Position numbers and translations under genes: made by a program. A stretch of 64,000 bases of DNA. It comes from Caenorhabditis elegans (Eukaryota > Nematoda > Chromadorea > Rhabditida > Rhabditidae). Below the pieces are notes generated by a model. The model saw nothing but the letters and a program-made list of their open reading frames with translations, was not told where the DNA came from and searched no databases. Positions 46,701 through 57,901 of the stretch are shown piece after piece; position 1 is the first letter of the stretch; every line of letters begins with the position of its first letter. Location: assembly GCF_000002985.6 (NCBI RefSeq), contig NC_003280.10:10288501-10352500 (forward strand). The letters run 5' to 3'.

Positions 46701-47088
46701 CTAACTGTCAACTACAATTGTAACCTTCCATGTGATCAGCAATGTACTCAACAGTGTTATCATCAAGGTCAGTGGGGCTCTCTTTTTTTTTGGTTTTTTT
46801 TCAGCTCCAAAAAACAAAAAAAAAACCGATCTCGAAACGTTCGAGACATAGCAGGAATAGTGTTCAAACTATAATTTTTCGGCAATTTCAGCTCCAACAT
46901 GTGCTCCAGCTTGTGCTTCAGCATGTGAAGCTCAATGTCCAGTGGTCTCTTGCGAGGATGCTTGCCAAACAGTTTGTAAGGGACAATGTGTATTCTCGGG
47001 ACAAAATTCTCGTCAATGTGGTCCTGCGTGTGCACAATCGTGCAGCTCATTGTGTCATAAGAAACGAGTGAAACGTGGCGAGCATTAA
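37794..47088 (+). CDS. Giant secreted C_tripleX cysteine-rich protein, 1,499 residues
   Basis: Nine exons (37794-37862, 41248-41391, 41436-41585, 41637-41820, 42216-44917, 45071-45202, 45800-46598, 46645-46767, 46892-47088) close at exactly 4,500 nt. Signal peptide 1-23 (MGRSNSLRLLFLFCLLLALS) is followed by convertase site RLKR (26-29) then Gln-Cys. About thirty C-x3-C-x3-C-x3-C modules follow, such as CVPSCMPACQPSC and CIPQCQPACEPQC. Linkers include Thr runs, an acidic Pro/Glu segment (about 455-560) and a cysteine-free Gln/Pro/Ser/Tyr-rich stretch of about 320 residues (662-984) with repeated YVQP. A second convertase-like site RVKR lies three residues from the C-terminus. Exon 5 is 2.7 kb. 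The 6th intron uses a GC donor. Intron 1 is 3.4 kb. An extracellular cross-linked matrix role is inferred. Mucin- or glutenin-like behaviour is another option. Confidence 0.85.
37863..41247. other. Long first intron of the third cysteine-rich gene
   Basis: A 3.4-kb intron between the signal-peptide exon and the cysteine-rich exons. It contains (TG)n microsatellites (about 40,025-40,050), a CTT tract (about 39,281-39,298) and a patch of dispersed repeats with repeated ACTGTTACCGTACCC-like words at about 40,640-40,790. A 180-codon open frame at 38,600-39,142 lacks splice signals and protein features. The intron could carry enhancers. Confidence 0.6.
45203..45799 (+). other. GC-AG intron of the third cysteine-rich gene
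   Basis: The donor reads CAG|GCAAGTTG and the acceptor TTTTTGCAG. Only the GC donor keeps the frame between the codons ending CQPQCTSQCVQ and those starting QQQCPCQQTC. The nearest GT donor, four bases later, shifts the frame. The intron contains a perfect 26-bp tandem duplication at 45,677-45,728. Confidence 0.8.
45677..45728. repeat. Two-copy 26-bp tandem duplication
   Basis: The 26-bp word starting ATACATATTATGATTCAAAA occurs twice with no spacer and no mismatch, inside an intron. It is probably a recent slippage or templated duplication. Confidence 0.85.
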
Positions 47089-47534
47089 TTGATCGATTTA
47101 TTCAATTTTTGGCAGTTTTTTATTTGTTAGCCTTTGACTATTATTTAATTTATATTCAGCCAGCCCACCTGAAACGTTCGGACCAAAATTCCCCCAACTC
47201 TCTGCTCAATCTTTGACTTCCAGACCTATGTGGGTCTGGCACGCGTTGTCACAATTAATTTATTTGTATTTTTTTTATTTCAAGACTTTGATAAAATTGT
47301 TCTTAATGTTTTGAGTTAGACAGTAGGAGATAACAAGATACAGAAAGAAAAAAACCAAATTCTTAAAAAAAACGTATTATGATTAAAAAAATAGCAAAAA
47401 TACACTTAAATTTTAACAATTCGAGAAAAACAAGGAAAAATCGATGAAAATTCTATAGTAACGAAATTAAAACTACATTCACAGTTAAAATGCGATGCGC
47501 ACATAGTGTTTTTGGATATTTTTAGGTGAAACAA
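47089..47534. other. 3' flank of the third cysteine-rich gene
   Basis: About 450 bp of AT-rich DNA following the stop. No gene is seen. It leads directly into the minisatellite. Confidence 0.6.
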
Positions 47535-47933
47535 AATATGACTCTAACCATTCACCTTAAAATATGACTCTAACCATTCACCTTAAAATATGACTCTAAC
47601 CATTCACCTTAAAATATGACTCTAACCATTCACCTAAAAATATGACTCTAACCATTCACCTAAAAATATGACTCTAACCATTCACCTTAAAATATGACTC
47701 TAACCATTCACCTAAAAATATGACTCTAACCATTCACCTAAAATTATGACTCTAACCATTCACCTTAAAATATGACTCTAACCATTCACCTAAAAATATG
47801 ACTCTAACCATTCACCTTAAAATATGACTCTAACCATTCACTCAAAAATATGACTCTAACCATTCACCTTAAAATATGACTCTAACCATTCACCTAAAAA
47901 TATGACTCTAACCATTCACCTAAAAATATGACT
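47535..47933. repeat. 26-bp minisatellite, 15 copies
   Basis: The unit ATATGACTCTAACCATTCAC plus six bases (CTTAAA or CTAAAA, rarely CTAAAT or TCAAAA) repeats 15 times without spacers, plus a partial copy at the end. GACTC positions advance by exactly 26 from 47,540 to 47,904. Variation is almost confined to the last six bases of the unit. Confidence 0.97.
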
Positions 47934-47937
47934 GACA

Positions 47938-50851
47938 TAAATCTCTTCAATGTAACTTTTTTCGAAATGTCTTTCAGAAACTTTGTAGTAAATTTTAAGC
48001 TCTTTCAGATTATATTAACAATATTCCAGTAGGTACAAGAAGCTTCAAGTAGTTACAGAAATAGTACATTTTCAGCCCTACCTTTTAGTGCGTATTTTAT
48101 TATTAATGAAAACTACTATGTATAGGCAAAAATAGATGGATTTTACAAACTTTGAAAATTCATAAACCTCTTCAAAGTAACTGTTTTCGAAATGTCTTTC
48201 AGAAACTTTGTAGTAAATTTTAAGCTCTTTCAGATTATATTAACAATATTCCAGTAGGTACAAGAAGCTTCAAGTAGTTACAGAAATAGTATATTTTCAG
48301 CCCTACCTTTTAGTGCGTATTTTTTTATTTTATGAAAACTACCATTTATAGGCAAAAAGATGGATTTTCCAATTTTTGAAAATTCATAAATCTCTTCAAT
48401 GTAACTTTTTTCGAAATGTCTTTCAGAAACTTTGTAGTAAATTTTAAGCTCTTTCAGATTATATTAACAATATTCCAGTAGGTACAAGAAGCTTCAAGTA
48501 GTTACAGAAATAGTACATTTTCAGCCCTACCTTTTAGTGCGTATTTTATTATTAATGAAAACTACTATGTATAGGCAAAAATAGATGGATTTTACAAACT
48601 TTGAAAATTCATAAACCTCTTCAAAGTAACTGTTTTCGAAATGTCTTTCAGAAACTTTGTAGTAAATTTTAAGCTCTTTCAGATTATATTAACAATATTC
48701 CAGTAGGTACAAGAAGCTTCAAGTAGTTACAGAAATAGTATATTTTCAGCCCTACCTTTTAGTGCGTATTTTATTATTTTATGAAAACTACCATTTATAG
48801 GCAAAAAGATGGATTTTCCAATTTTTGAAAATTCATAAATCTCTTCAATGTAACTTTTTTCGAAATGTCTTTCAGAAACTTTGTAGTAAATTTTAAGCTC
48901 TTTCAGATTATATTAACAATATTCCAGTAGGTACAAGAAGCTTCAAGTAGTTACAGAAATAGTATATTTTCAGCCCTACCTTTTAGTGCGTATTTTTTTA
49001 TTTTATGAAAACTACCATTTATAGGCAAAAAGATGGATTTTCCAATTTTTGAAAATTCATAAATCTCTTCAATGTAACTTTTTTCGAAATGTCTTTCAGA
49101 AACTTTGTAGTAAATTTTAAGCTCTTTCAGATTATATTAACAATATTCCAGTAGGTACAAGAAGCTTCAAGTAGTTACAGAAATAGTACATTTTCAGCCC
49201 TACCTTTTAGTGCGTATTTTATTATTAATGAAAACTACTATGTATAGGCAAAAATAGATGGATTTTACAAACTTTGAAAATTCATAAACCTCTTCAAAGT
49301 AACTGTTTTCGAAATGTCTTTCAGAAACTTTGTAGTAAATTTTAAGCTCTTTCAGATTATATTAACAATATTCCAGTAGGTACAAGAAGCTTCAAGTAGT
49401 TACAGAAATAGTATATTTTCAGCCCTACCTTTTAGTGCGTATTTTTTTATTTTATGAAAACTACCATTTATAGGCAAAAAGATGGATTTTCCAATTTTTG
49501 AAAATTCATAAATCTCTTCAATGTAACTTTTTTCGAAATGTCTTTCAGAAACTTTGTAGTAAATTTTAAGCTCTTTCAGATTATATTAACAATATTCCAG
49601 TAGGTACAAGAAGCTTCAAGTAGTTACAGAAATAGTACATTTTCAGCCCTACCTTTTAGTGCGTATTTTATTATTAATGAAAACTACTATGTATAGGCAA
49701 AAATAGATGGATTTTACAAACTTTGAAAATTCATAAACCTCTTCAAAGTAACTGTTTTCGAAATGTCTTTCAGAAACTTTGTAGTAAATTTTAAGCTCTT
49801 TCAGATTATATTAACAATATTCCAGTAGGTACAAGAAGCTTCAAGTAGTTACAGAAATAGTATATTTTCAGCCCTACCTTTTAGTGCGTATTTTTTTATT
49901 TTATGAAAACTACCATTTATAGGCAAAAAGATGGATTTTCCAATTTTTGAAAATTCATAAATCTCTTCAATGTAACTTTTTTCGAAATGTCTTTCAGAAA
50001 CTTTGTAGTAAATTTTAAGCTCTTTCAGATTATATTAACAATATTCCAGTAGGTACAAGAAGCTTCAAGTAGTTACAGAAATAGTACATTTTCAGCCCTA
50101 CCTTTTAGTGCGTATTTTATTATTTTATGAAAACTACCATTTATAGGCAAAAAGATGGATTTTCCAATTTTTGAAAATTCATAAATCTCTTCAATGTAAC
50201 TTTTTTCGAAATGTCTTTCAGAAACTTTGTAGTAAATTTTAAGCTCTTTCAGATTATATTAACAATATTCCAGTAGGTACAAGAAGCTTCAAGTAGTTAC
50301 AGAAATAGTACATTTTCAGCCCTACCTTTTAGTGCGTATTTTATTATTAATGAAAACTACTATGTATAGGCAAAAATAGATGGATTTTACAAACTTTGAA
50401 AATTCATAAACCTCTTCAAAGTAACTGTTTTCGAAATGTCTTTCAGAAACTTTGTAGTAAATTTTAAGCTCTTTCAGATTATATTAACAATATTCCAGTA
50501 GGTACAAGAAGCTTCAAGTAGTTACAGAAATAGTACATTTTCAGCCCTACCTTTTAGTGCGTATTTTATTATTAATGAAAACTACTATGTATAGGCAAAA
50601 ATAGATGGATTTTACAAACTTTGAAAATTCATAAACCTCTTCAAAGTAACTGTTTTCGAAATGTCTTTCAGAAACTTTGTAGTAAATTTTAAGCTCTTTC
50701 AGATTATATTAACAATATTCCAGTAGGTACAAGAAGCTTCAAGTAGTTACAGAAATAGTACATTTTCAGCCCTACCTTTTAGTGCGTATTTTATTATTAA
50801 TGAAAACTACTATGTATAGGCAAAAATAGATGGATTTTACAAACTTTGAAA
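47938..50851. repeat. 224/225-bp satellite, 13 units of two subtypes
   Basis: The word CGAAATGTCTTTCAGAAAC begins at 47,963, 48,188, 48,412, 48,637, 48,861, 49,085, 49,310, 49,534, 49,759, 49,983, 50,207, 50,432 and 50,657. Spacings are 224 or 225. The first roughly 130 bp of each unit are nearly invariant. The tail has two types: A (225; ATTAATGAAAACTACTATG) and B (224; TTTATGAAAACTACCATTT). The order is A B A B B, A B A B B, A A A. No long open frame is present. Confidence 0.95.
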
Positions 50852-51345
50852 AATATAGCTCATCTATGCTCATAGCTCAGCTATGTCTCAGCTATAGGTG
50901 AGCTATAGCTGAGCTGAGCTAAAATCTGAAATTTCGCAGCTAAAATTCACATTTCACCGTTTCTGAACATGGGCTTTCGAATGAAACATGTTTCGTTCGA
51001 AAAGCCGCTGGCACCTTCAGACCCTTCGCTAGTTAGATGCATTTATTGCTTTTTTCCAGTGATCAGAAAAGTTAAGATTTAGAGACACAAGAAATTCCAG
51101 ATCTTTCCTAATATTCTTCCCGTTAATAGTGTACTTGAAGTTATTTCTCGGTTTTTCCCTAATGTGACATGGATTGTTTTCTCTTCATTCAGCTTTAGTT
51201 TAGCTGATGTGGGCCAACCAACTACGTTTGATGAAATAAAACATTATTCCCGAACAATTTCAATAACAACAAAAATGATAAAGTAACAACAACAGAAATA
51301 AAAAAACCAAATTCTTTTTAAAAAAACAAAATATTAGGATAACAG
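50852..51345. other. Satellite boundary and pro-2 3' flank
   Basis: The satellite ends in a palindrome-rich patch (about 50,856-50,921) made of AGCTCAGCTAT and AGCTATAGCTGAGCT words. The remaining 420 bp to the pro-2 stop are unremarkable and carry no gene. Confidence 0.6.
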
Positions 51346-54300
51346 TTAATCCTCATCACTCCACATTGACATATCAGCAAATTGATCTGGAACAGAGGCG
51401 TCTGCTTTCTTGGCAGCTGCTCCAATCTTGATTCTCTTCCTCTTTGCCTTCGAAACCTCTGGCTTGACATCATCCTCGTCCTCGACAGTTTCATTAGGTT
51501 TTCTTTTTTTCGCAGCAGCAGCTTCTTCTTCCTTCTTTTTCTTTTTGTCGTCTTTCTTCTGAAGCAATTAATATTTTGAAAATGTTTAGTTTATGAAAAG
51601 TTTTTCAATAAAAACGAACCGAGTTCTCCACAGCACTTCTTTCCTTCATCTTCCATACTTTCTCCCATTGCCGATAGAATGTCTTGATCGGCGAGTCAGG
51701 ATTGTTGAGATCAAAGCGGACGGCACGCTGAAGCAGTCATTTTATTTTTATTGAAAAATATATATAAATTGTTTGACTAACCACTTGCATCTCATCATTA
51801 ATATCGACACTCTTGCGAGCAAGAACATCAAGCACAAATCTTGAGTGCTCTTTCAGTTTTGTTTGGAATCCGCGGAACAAGTGAGCGTGATCTCCATTTT
51901 TCATTGTTTCTAGGATTGCGGAAATCTGAAAATATTATTTAATTGTTTTTTTTTACTTGGAATTTCTTATTTAATTCCATCCTAACATTTAGCAAAATCG
52001 TCGATGGAAATGAAATTCTTTTTTTAACTTATTTTATTCAAAAAATGAATTATTGTTCGGAAAAAAAAATTGAGTTTTGAGTAGAAACTGAAAAAAAAAC
52101 AATGAATTTTCAACTAGAAACATCCGAAAATTGCTAAAAAATCAATTTAAAACAATTTGTCGTGCCGAGACTATTTTTTGCGCGAAAATCTCAAAATTTT
52201 GCGAATAAGTAATATGAACTGACTCTATGATTGATCGGCAAAACGACGTCCGGAAATGCGGCTTGACTAGCCAAAAGATGTGCAGACTGCATCATAGTTC
52301 TGAACACATGTTCTGAGATGACTTTTCGCCACTGTGGAAGATCTGAGAATTGTGATGAACATTTCAGAGTACACTCGATATCCGGAAGTTTGACTGCTCC
52401 TTTTACTGGTTTTGGCTTCGACTTCAACTCACGAGCCAATTCTTCCAGACACTGGAATTATTATTTTTCCGTGAGAATTTGTTAAAAAATAATAAAACTT
52501 ACGTCGCAAGAAACCTGCAAAATCGGAATATAATTGGTGCAACTGGCTTGAAGTTGAATGAGCAGTTGACAACAATGAAGACGGAGTGGTAGGAAAGTTG
52601 GAGCATTGCAAAGCTTGAAAATTCCAACGATAACTTGAATGAGAGGATAGACAAGTTCTCCAATTTGTTCAGCGCCGTTCACAGAATGAGCTTTAGCAAT
52701 AACTCGTACCCACATGTACATACACTGCATCATCTGCCAATTGTAGATGGAGAAGATCAAATCCTTAAAAAATGTTTCTTTTTTGGGCTGTAGATTTTTT
52801 GTTTTGGTTTTTTGTGTGGTTTTGGCAAAAACTTTATTATTTTTCGATATTTTTTGAAAAAAATGGAACCGAAAAATTGATAAATTGATAACACTCGAAA
52901 TTATAAAAAGAGTGCAATTTTGACCAAAATATTAAATCTTTTCAAAATAACATGAAACAATTTTTTTTCGTTTTTTTTTGGAGAAAACTTTTTTTTCGGT
53001 TTCAACCAGGGGTGTGCGGATAATAGCCGATTTAGCCGAATTAGCCGATCGGCTAATTCGGCTAACTCGGCTAATATTAGCCGAATTAGCCGTTAGCCGA
53101 CTTTTTGGCAGTTCGGCTAATACGTAGCCGATTTTGATGTTAGCCGAATTCGCCAATCGGCTATTTCGGCTAATTCAACTAACATATTTTTTTGGAAAAC
53201 AAAATGTGGTGAATTTGTATGATTTTTTCCTATTTGAACAGTCGTTCATCCCTGAATTTGCTCAATAACAGTGAAAAAAGTAACCCAAAACTTGAATTAA
53301 CAGAATGGACAAAAAAAGTTTAACCAAATTCCGAATTAGCCGAAAATTAGCCGATTTGAATGACTGAGATTAGCCGAATTAGCCGTTAGCCGAAAAAATC
53401 GGTTATCCACACATCCCTGGTTTCAACCCTCTCAGGATTCAGTGTTTTCTGTGTTTCTTCTCACCTTTCGTCCTTTTGAAATCATTGCATTTCTAAGATG
53501 AACAGCTGTTTGACGAATATAGACAAATGCATACTTATAAGCTTGCTCTGGATTCAAAATTGTCAGCTCGGCAAATGTTCGGTGCATGAATTGAAGAAGT
53601 GGCCACGTTTCGTTGGTGACGATTTTCGAGTTTGCAACAAATGCAACATAGGCGGTCTGTGTGAGTTTGTATAGTTGCGAAAACCCGGTACCTGGTCTCG
53701 ACGCGATCGAAAATTTTCTCAAACTGATTTTCAAATTTGTTTTTGGAAAATCGAAAACCGAAAAATTTTAAATTTTTTCAATTAAAAAAATATTTTTTTT
53801 TCGCGGCTTTTCATTAAAATTTTTTTTAAAGGAAAGCACATTTTTTGCACATTATTTTCACATTTTAATAGCTCAGTTGCTATACTGCGAATAATTTTGT
53901 CATTTTTCTTTAAAAAATAAACGAAAAAAATTATTTCCAGTATTGCAGAAAAAATTTTCAAGATTTCAAAAAATAGTTTTTCTTTATTTCGAAAAACGCT
54001 CGAAACTTTGGCAATCTTGTTTTGTTTCCAGAGGAAAATTTTTTTTCTCATTAAAATGTTGAAGTAGCTTTTTAATTTTCAAACGTTTTTTTCGATGTTC
54101 CGGAAAAATCGAAAATTTGAATTTTTGATCATCATCTCAGCGCAATTTTTTCCTATCGTCTTCAAAGATTACTGTAGTTCTTACTTCTAAAATTTCTAAT
54201 TTTTTCAAAATTCGAATATTGAACGATTATTTTCTCGTTGTCCAAATGTTGTTTTTTTTAGATTTAAGAGGAAATTTTAAACATTCTGAAAAACTAGACA

Positions 54301-56611
54301 CAGAGAAGTACAGTACTCCTTAAAGGTGCACACTCTTTTGTGCGGGAAATTTTCCATGATTTAGCGTTTAAAATCGAACTTTTGAATTAGATTATGTTTA
54401 GATTAATTAGATCAATTTTTAAATTTTTTACAAAAAATAAATTGAATTACCTTGTAAAGTGGCACGAAGTGTTGCGGATAGTTTTTGACAAGAAGATTCA
54501 TGCAAACGAAGGCTGGAAGTCTGCATTCCAGAGTTTTGCGACTCCAAATTCTGACGACCGCCTGAAAATAAATCAATTAAAAGTATGATTTTCTTGTAAT
54601 GACTTACCTTAATCAAAAGTTTAGACATTCTGGAGAAATGAGCATAGAGATCGACAAGCCGAGTCATGGCTTTAATTGTGGCAATGAGAACTTCAGTGGT
54701 TTGAACTTCGTTGAGAAACTGAAAATATTTGAATTTAAATCAAAAATTTAGAATTTCAGATGTTTTCAGCCACTTACAACAATCATTGCATGAAGATATG
54801 TTCTAACATATGTCTGATATTTCTTGATTGCAGTCTTCGAGAACAAAACTTTATCTCCTTCAGGTTTCGCTTTCAATAATCTTTTTAGAATATCAGGCAT
54901 TGCTTGAAAGCACATTCGAACAACAGCTTCGAAGATTGATTGCTCATTAATGACATATTTTGGAGCTTCAATGTCTGCACCAACTCGAGCAACACAAGCG
55001 ACAAAAACATCGACAGCCATACGAACATCCGATGGATTGGTGGGTGTGGAGGTCTATAATATTTCATTTTGTTGGAATTCGAATAGGATTCTCGCACGAT
55101 GGCCATAGACTATTTTGCTTCATTATCACTTTTTAAAAAAAATTTTTTTGCCAAAAAATATTTTACACTTTAAAAAAAAGTTGCACTTGATATTATTCAA
55201 AAAAAAACAGTCGCAACATCAAAATTTCCGTTTTTTTCGCTTCCGTCGACTTCGAGAAATTTTTTTTTCGGATTCAGCCCTATTTTAAATGAATTTTTTT
55301 TTTTTAATATATTTAATCTTAGACTATTTTGCTTCGTTTTTGCCTTTTTCAACGTTTTTGGCTTAAAAAAACGTTTTTTTCTCACTTTTCGAAAGAAAAA
55401 ACCGCCTGTCGCTCACTGAAAACACAAAATTTTTAATTTTCACACTTTTTTCAAAAAAAAAACATTCCAAACTTCAAAATTTCCTTTTTTGCTTCTTTCG
55501 TGATTTTTGGCGAAAAACCTTTTTTTTTCGATAACGTTTTTTTCTGGTACAACCATATTTCCCAAACGCGAAATATTTCGTTTTATGCTAAAAGTATACG
55601 GTACCCGGTCTCGACACGACATAATTTTAGTTAAATGCAAACTCGTGTGCGCATTTAAAGAGTACTGTAGTTTCAAACTCTAGTTACTGTAATTTTCATT
55701 GATTTTTTATAGTATTTTTTACTGATTTCTTATTAATTATGTGATTTTAATTGTTTTTTTTTTGTTGAATAAATGAATATATTTTCAACTAAAATACGAA
55801 AAATCGATGAAAAATTTCTAAAAACCAATATTTAGTCACAGCTTGGGTCTGCTAATCATTTAGTATCAGGTTTTTAAAATTTTTTAAAAAATCATTTACT
55901 TCAAAATTTACGTTTTTAAAAAAATGTATGCGTTTTTAATTGTTTTCTCAACTAAACAAATATATTTTTTCGAGTTTGTCCGCAGTTGCCTCGCAACTTG
56001 AACCCAACGGACATCAAAGTATCAAAGTAAGTAAAGTTTTCCGTCTCGATAATATAAATTACCTCATCATCCAAAACGAGAACTTGTTGAAGGTAAGAGT
56101 AAACATTTGAATCCACGATAAGACGTCCAGAATTGTCACTTTTAATCTTTGGTTTTCGGATCTTCTTAATCTTTGTCTTGTCGTCATCCTCCTCATCATC
56201 CTCATCATCATCACTTTCCTCTTCCTCTTCATCTTCATCATCCTCATCGTCATCTTCATCGTCATCCCCATCATCTTCCATATTCAATAGATCGGCATCT
56301 TCCTGTTGAAGGAACTTGAAAAACTCGGGATCGGATTGTTTCAGTCTAAAAATATATATTTTTATTACCAGCTCGAAGACAATTTCTCACTTTTCCAAAT
56401 CCAACTTATGCTTCTTCACACCTCCTTTCTCAACAGTCACAGTTCCATCATCTTCATCTTCAGATCCATCTAAACTTCCTTCTCCATCCAATTTTGGTAC
56501 CTCCTCATCTGAACTTCCCTCGTCCTCAGAACTTGGCTTCTTTTCAATCTTGATTCGTTTTGAAATAACTTTTCTTTTTTTGAGTCCCGCGGGTTTTTTG
56601 AGAAGCTTCAT
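51346..56611 (-). CDS. pro-2: NOC2-type nucleolar complex protein (ribosome biogenesis)
   Basis: Eleven exons (56611-56391, 56345-56063, 55053-54778, 54718-54608, 54561-54451, 53656-53465, 52763-52503, 52451-52224, 51925-51782, 51727-51620, 51558-51346) give 715 residues. NOC2 acts with NOC1 and NOC3 in maturation and nuclear export of pre-60S ribosomal particles. The start is lysine-rich (MKLLKKPAGLKKRKVISKR), then come Asp/Glu-rich tracts, the conserved helical NOC2 region (LQFMHRTFAELTILNPEQAY, SIYNWQMMQCMYMWVRVIAK, LPLRLHCCQLLIQLQ) and a basic C-terminus (KAKRKRIKIGAAAKK) typical of nucleolar proteins. All introns but the first are phase 0. The ATG sits one base after TTTCAG, suggesting trans-splicing. 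One intron holds a hAT-like MITE. Confidence 0.9.
53007..53419. mobile_element. hAT-like MITE in a pro-2 intron
   Basis: A 413-bp element bounded by inverted ends CAGGGGTGTGCGGATAA (left) and, reversed, CAGGGATGTGTGGATAA (right). It is flanked on both sides by the 8-bp duplication GTTTCAAC (52,999-53,006 and 53,420-53,427). CAGGG termini with an 8-bp target duplication are hallmarks of hAT transposons. The interior has many AGCCGAATT/AATTCGGCT words near both ends and no transposase. It is therefore non-autonomous. Confidence 0.88.
55054..56062. other. Repeat-bearing pro-2 intron
   Basis: This 1-kb intron contains GGTACCCGGTCTCGACACG at about 55,601-55,619 followed by GAGTACTGTAGTTTCAAA, a dispersed worm repeat also hinted at in another pro-2 intron (GGTACCTGGTCTCGACGCG, 53,688-53,706). 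The rest is AT-rich. Confidence 0.55.
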
Positions 56612-57901
56612 CCTGAAATTATGATGTTGTGGAAATACATGATTTTCTAATATCGAAATGATAATTCAGTTGTACACTCGCAAAATTTTGCGCTAAAAAT
56701 ACAGTACCCTCCACAGACTTACAAAAATATATTCGCTTTTTAAGAGTACGGTAATTTCGAACTTTTTTTTCTGCGGCAGTCGTTTTTAGTCGTTTTTTTC
56801 ACGATTTATGATACATAAAGATCAAAAACACTTTTTGAAAAGCCGCGAACTTTCAATCCACTACTGTATTTTTGTGTTTTGTTTAAGCGACCGAATCGGG
56901 GTCACAAGACCTCTAGAGACTACGGTCAACGAAGAGACTTTCTCATAGTCAGGAAAAAGATTCGGATGAAACGCGCGTAACAAAGAAGGAATAATTCTCT
57001 GACTGTATAGTCATCTCATTTGCATATTAATTCAAGGCAGGATTTCATTATTTCTTATTCTCATCCATGATAGGTTTTTGATTTAATTATTCTAAGTCTA
57101 TAGAATCTAGGAATCTAGTATGTAGCTTGATTGGAACTTCTTCGTTCCGAAAGGTCACTTGAAAATCTATAGAGAACCGGTCTCATCGCTCGCTAGATTA
57201 GCTGCCATTTTTCCATTCGATGTCAAAATATCATAATAGTTTCTGCAATTCTACAAAATGACATAATGCACCATGTTTTTCTAACATTTTTAATTTCCTA
57301 TTTGTGTCAAAAATAATTTTTTTTAAGTCACTAGATTTATCTGAAAATAACATTTAGTTTAAGGTAATTTTCTGCATTTTCTCAAAAGTTTCGGCTGAAA
57401 AAAATGTTATTTTCAGATAAATCTAGTGATTTTCTATATTTTTTCGACATAAATTAAATTCCATAAATAGGATATTTTTTGATGAAATTAAATAGTTAAA
57501 CTATTGAGAATCTCATAAAAATTAAAATAATCCCACAATTCCCGCTAGCTACTTCAATGTTCCACTCCTAAACCACATACACAATCCTCTACATTTCGCA
57601 ATAAATGTCCCCGGTACGATAAGCCAGAACGGACGGGAGATAGGTACAAAAGCCATTCTGCGGGATGAATTGGACACTTGTAGGATAATGGAAGGAGAAG
57701 CTGCTGGCTGTCGCCCGTCAGCAACATCAGAAAAACGAGAAAAATCTTTCCGCGCAGCCGTGGTGCGCCACAGCTTTTACGCTTCATTCCGTCGGCTTCA
57801 TCTCTCGCTCACAGTCTTTCCATCGCTTTTGACTTTTATGTTTTTGTTTTATAGTTGAGAAACTGATACAAAATGTGAAAAATTGCTAATTTTCAGATTT
57901 C
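56612..57901. other. Intergenic region between pro-2 and the small membrane-protein gene
   Basis: 1.3 kb. It contains an inverted repeat at 57,328-57,429 and a GC-rich promoter-like block at about 57,600-57,830 just upstream of the plus-strand gene. Open frames on both strands in that block lack splice sites leading into the next exon. Confidence 0.55.
57328..57429. repeat. Perfect 28-bp inverted repeat (MITE-like palindrome)
   Basis: Arms at 57,328-57,355 (starting TCACTAGATTTATCTGAAAA) and 57,402-57,429 are exact reverse complements around a 46-bp loop. Weaker similarity extends outward on both sides (TTCCTATTT against AAATAGGA). It is probably an inverted-repeat element remnant. Confidence 0.85.

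Noticed and set aside
47535-47933. Short regularly spaced repeats resembling a CRISPR array
   Set aside because: Units are contiguous 26-bp copies without unique spacers, and the genome is eukaryotic.
57554-57858. Overlapping open frames on both strands upstream of the small membrane-protein gene
   Set aside because: The block is GC-rich and promoter-like. No donor links the plus-strand frame to the exon at 57,902, and neither product has protein-like features.
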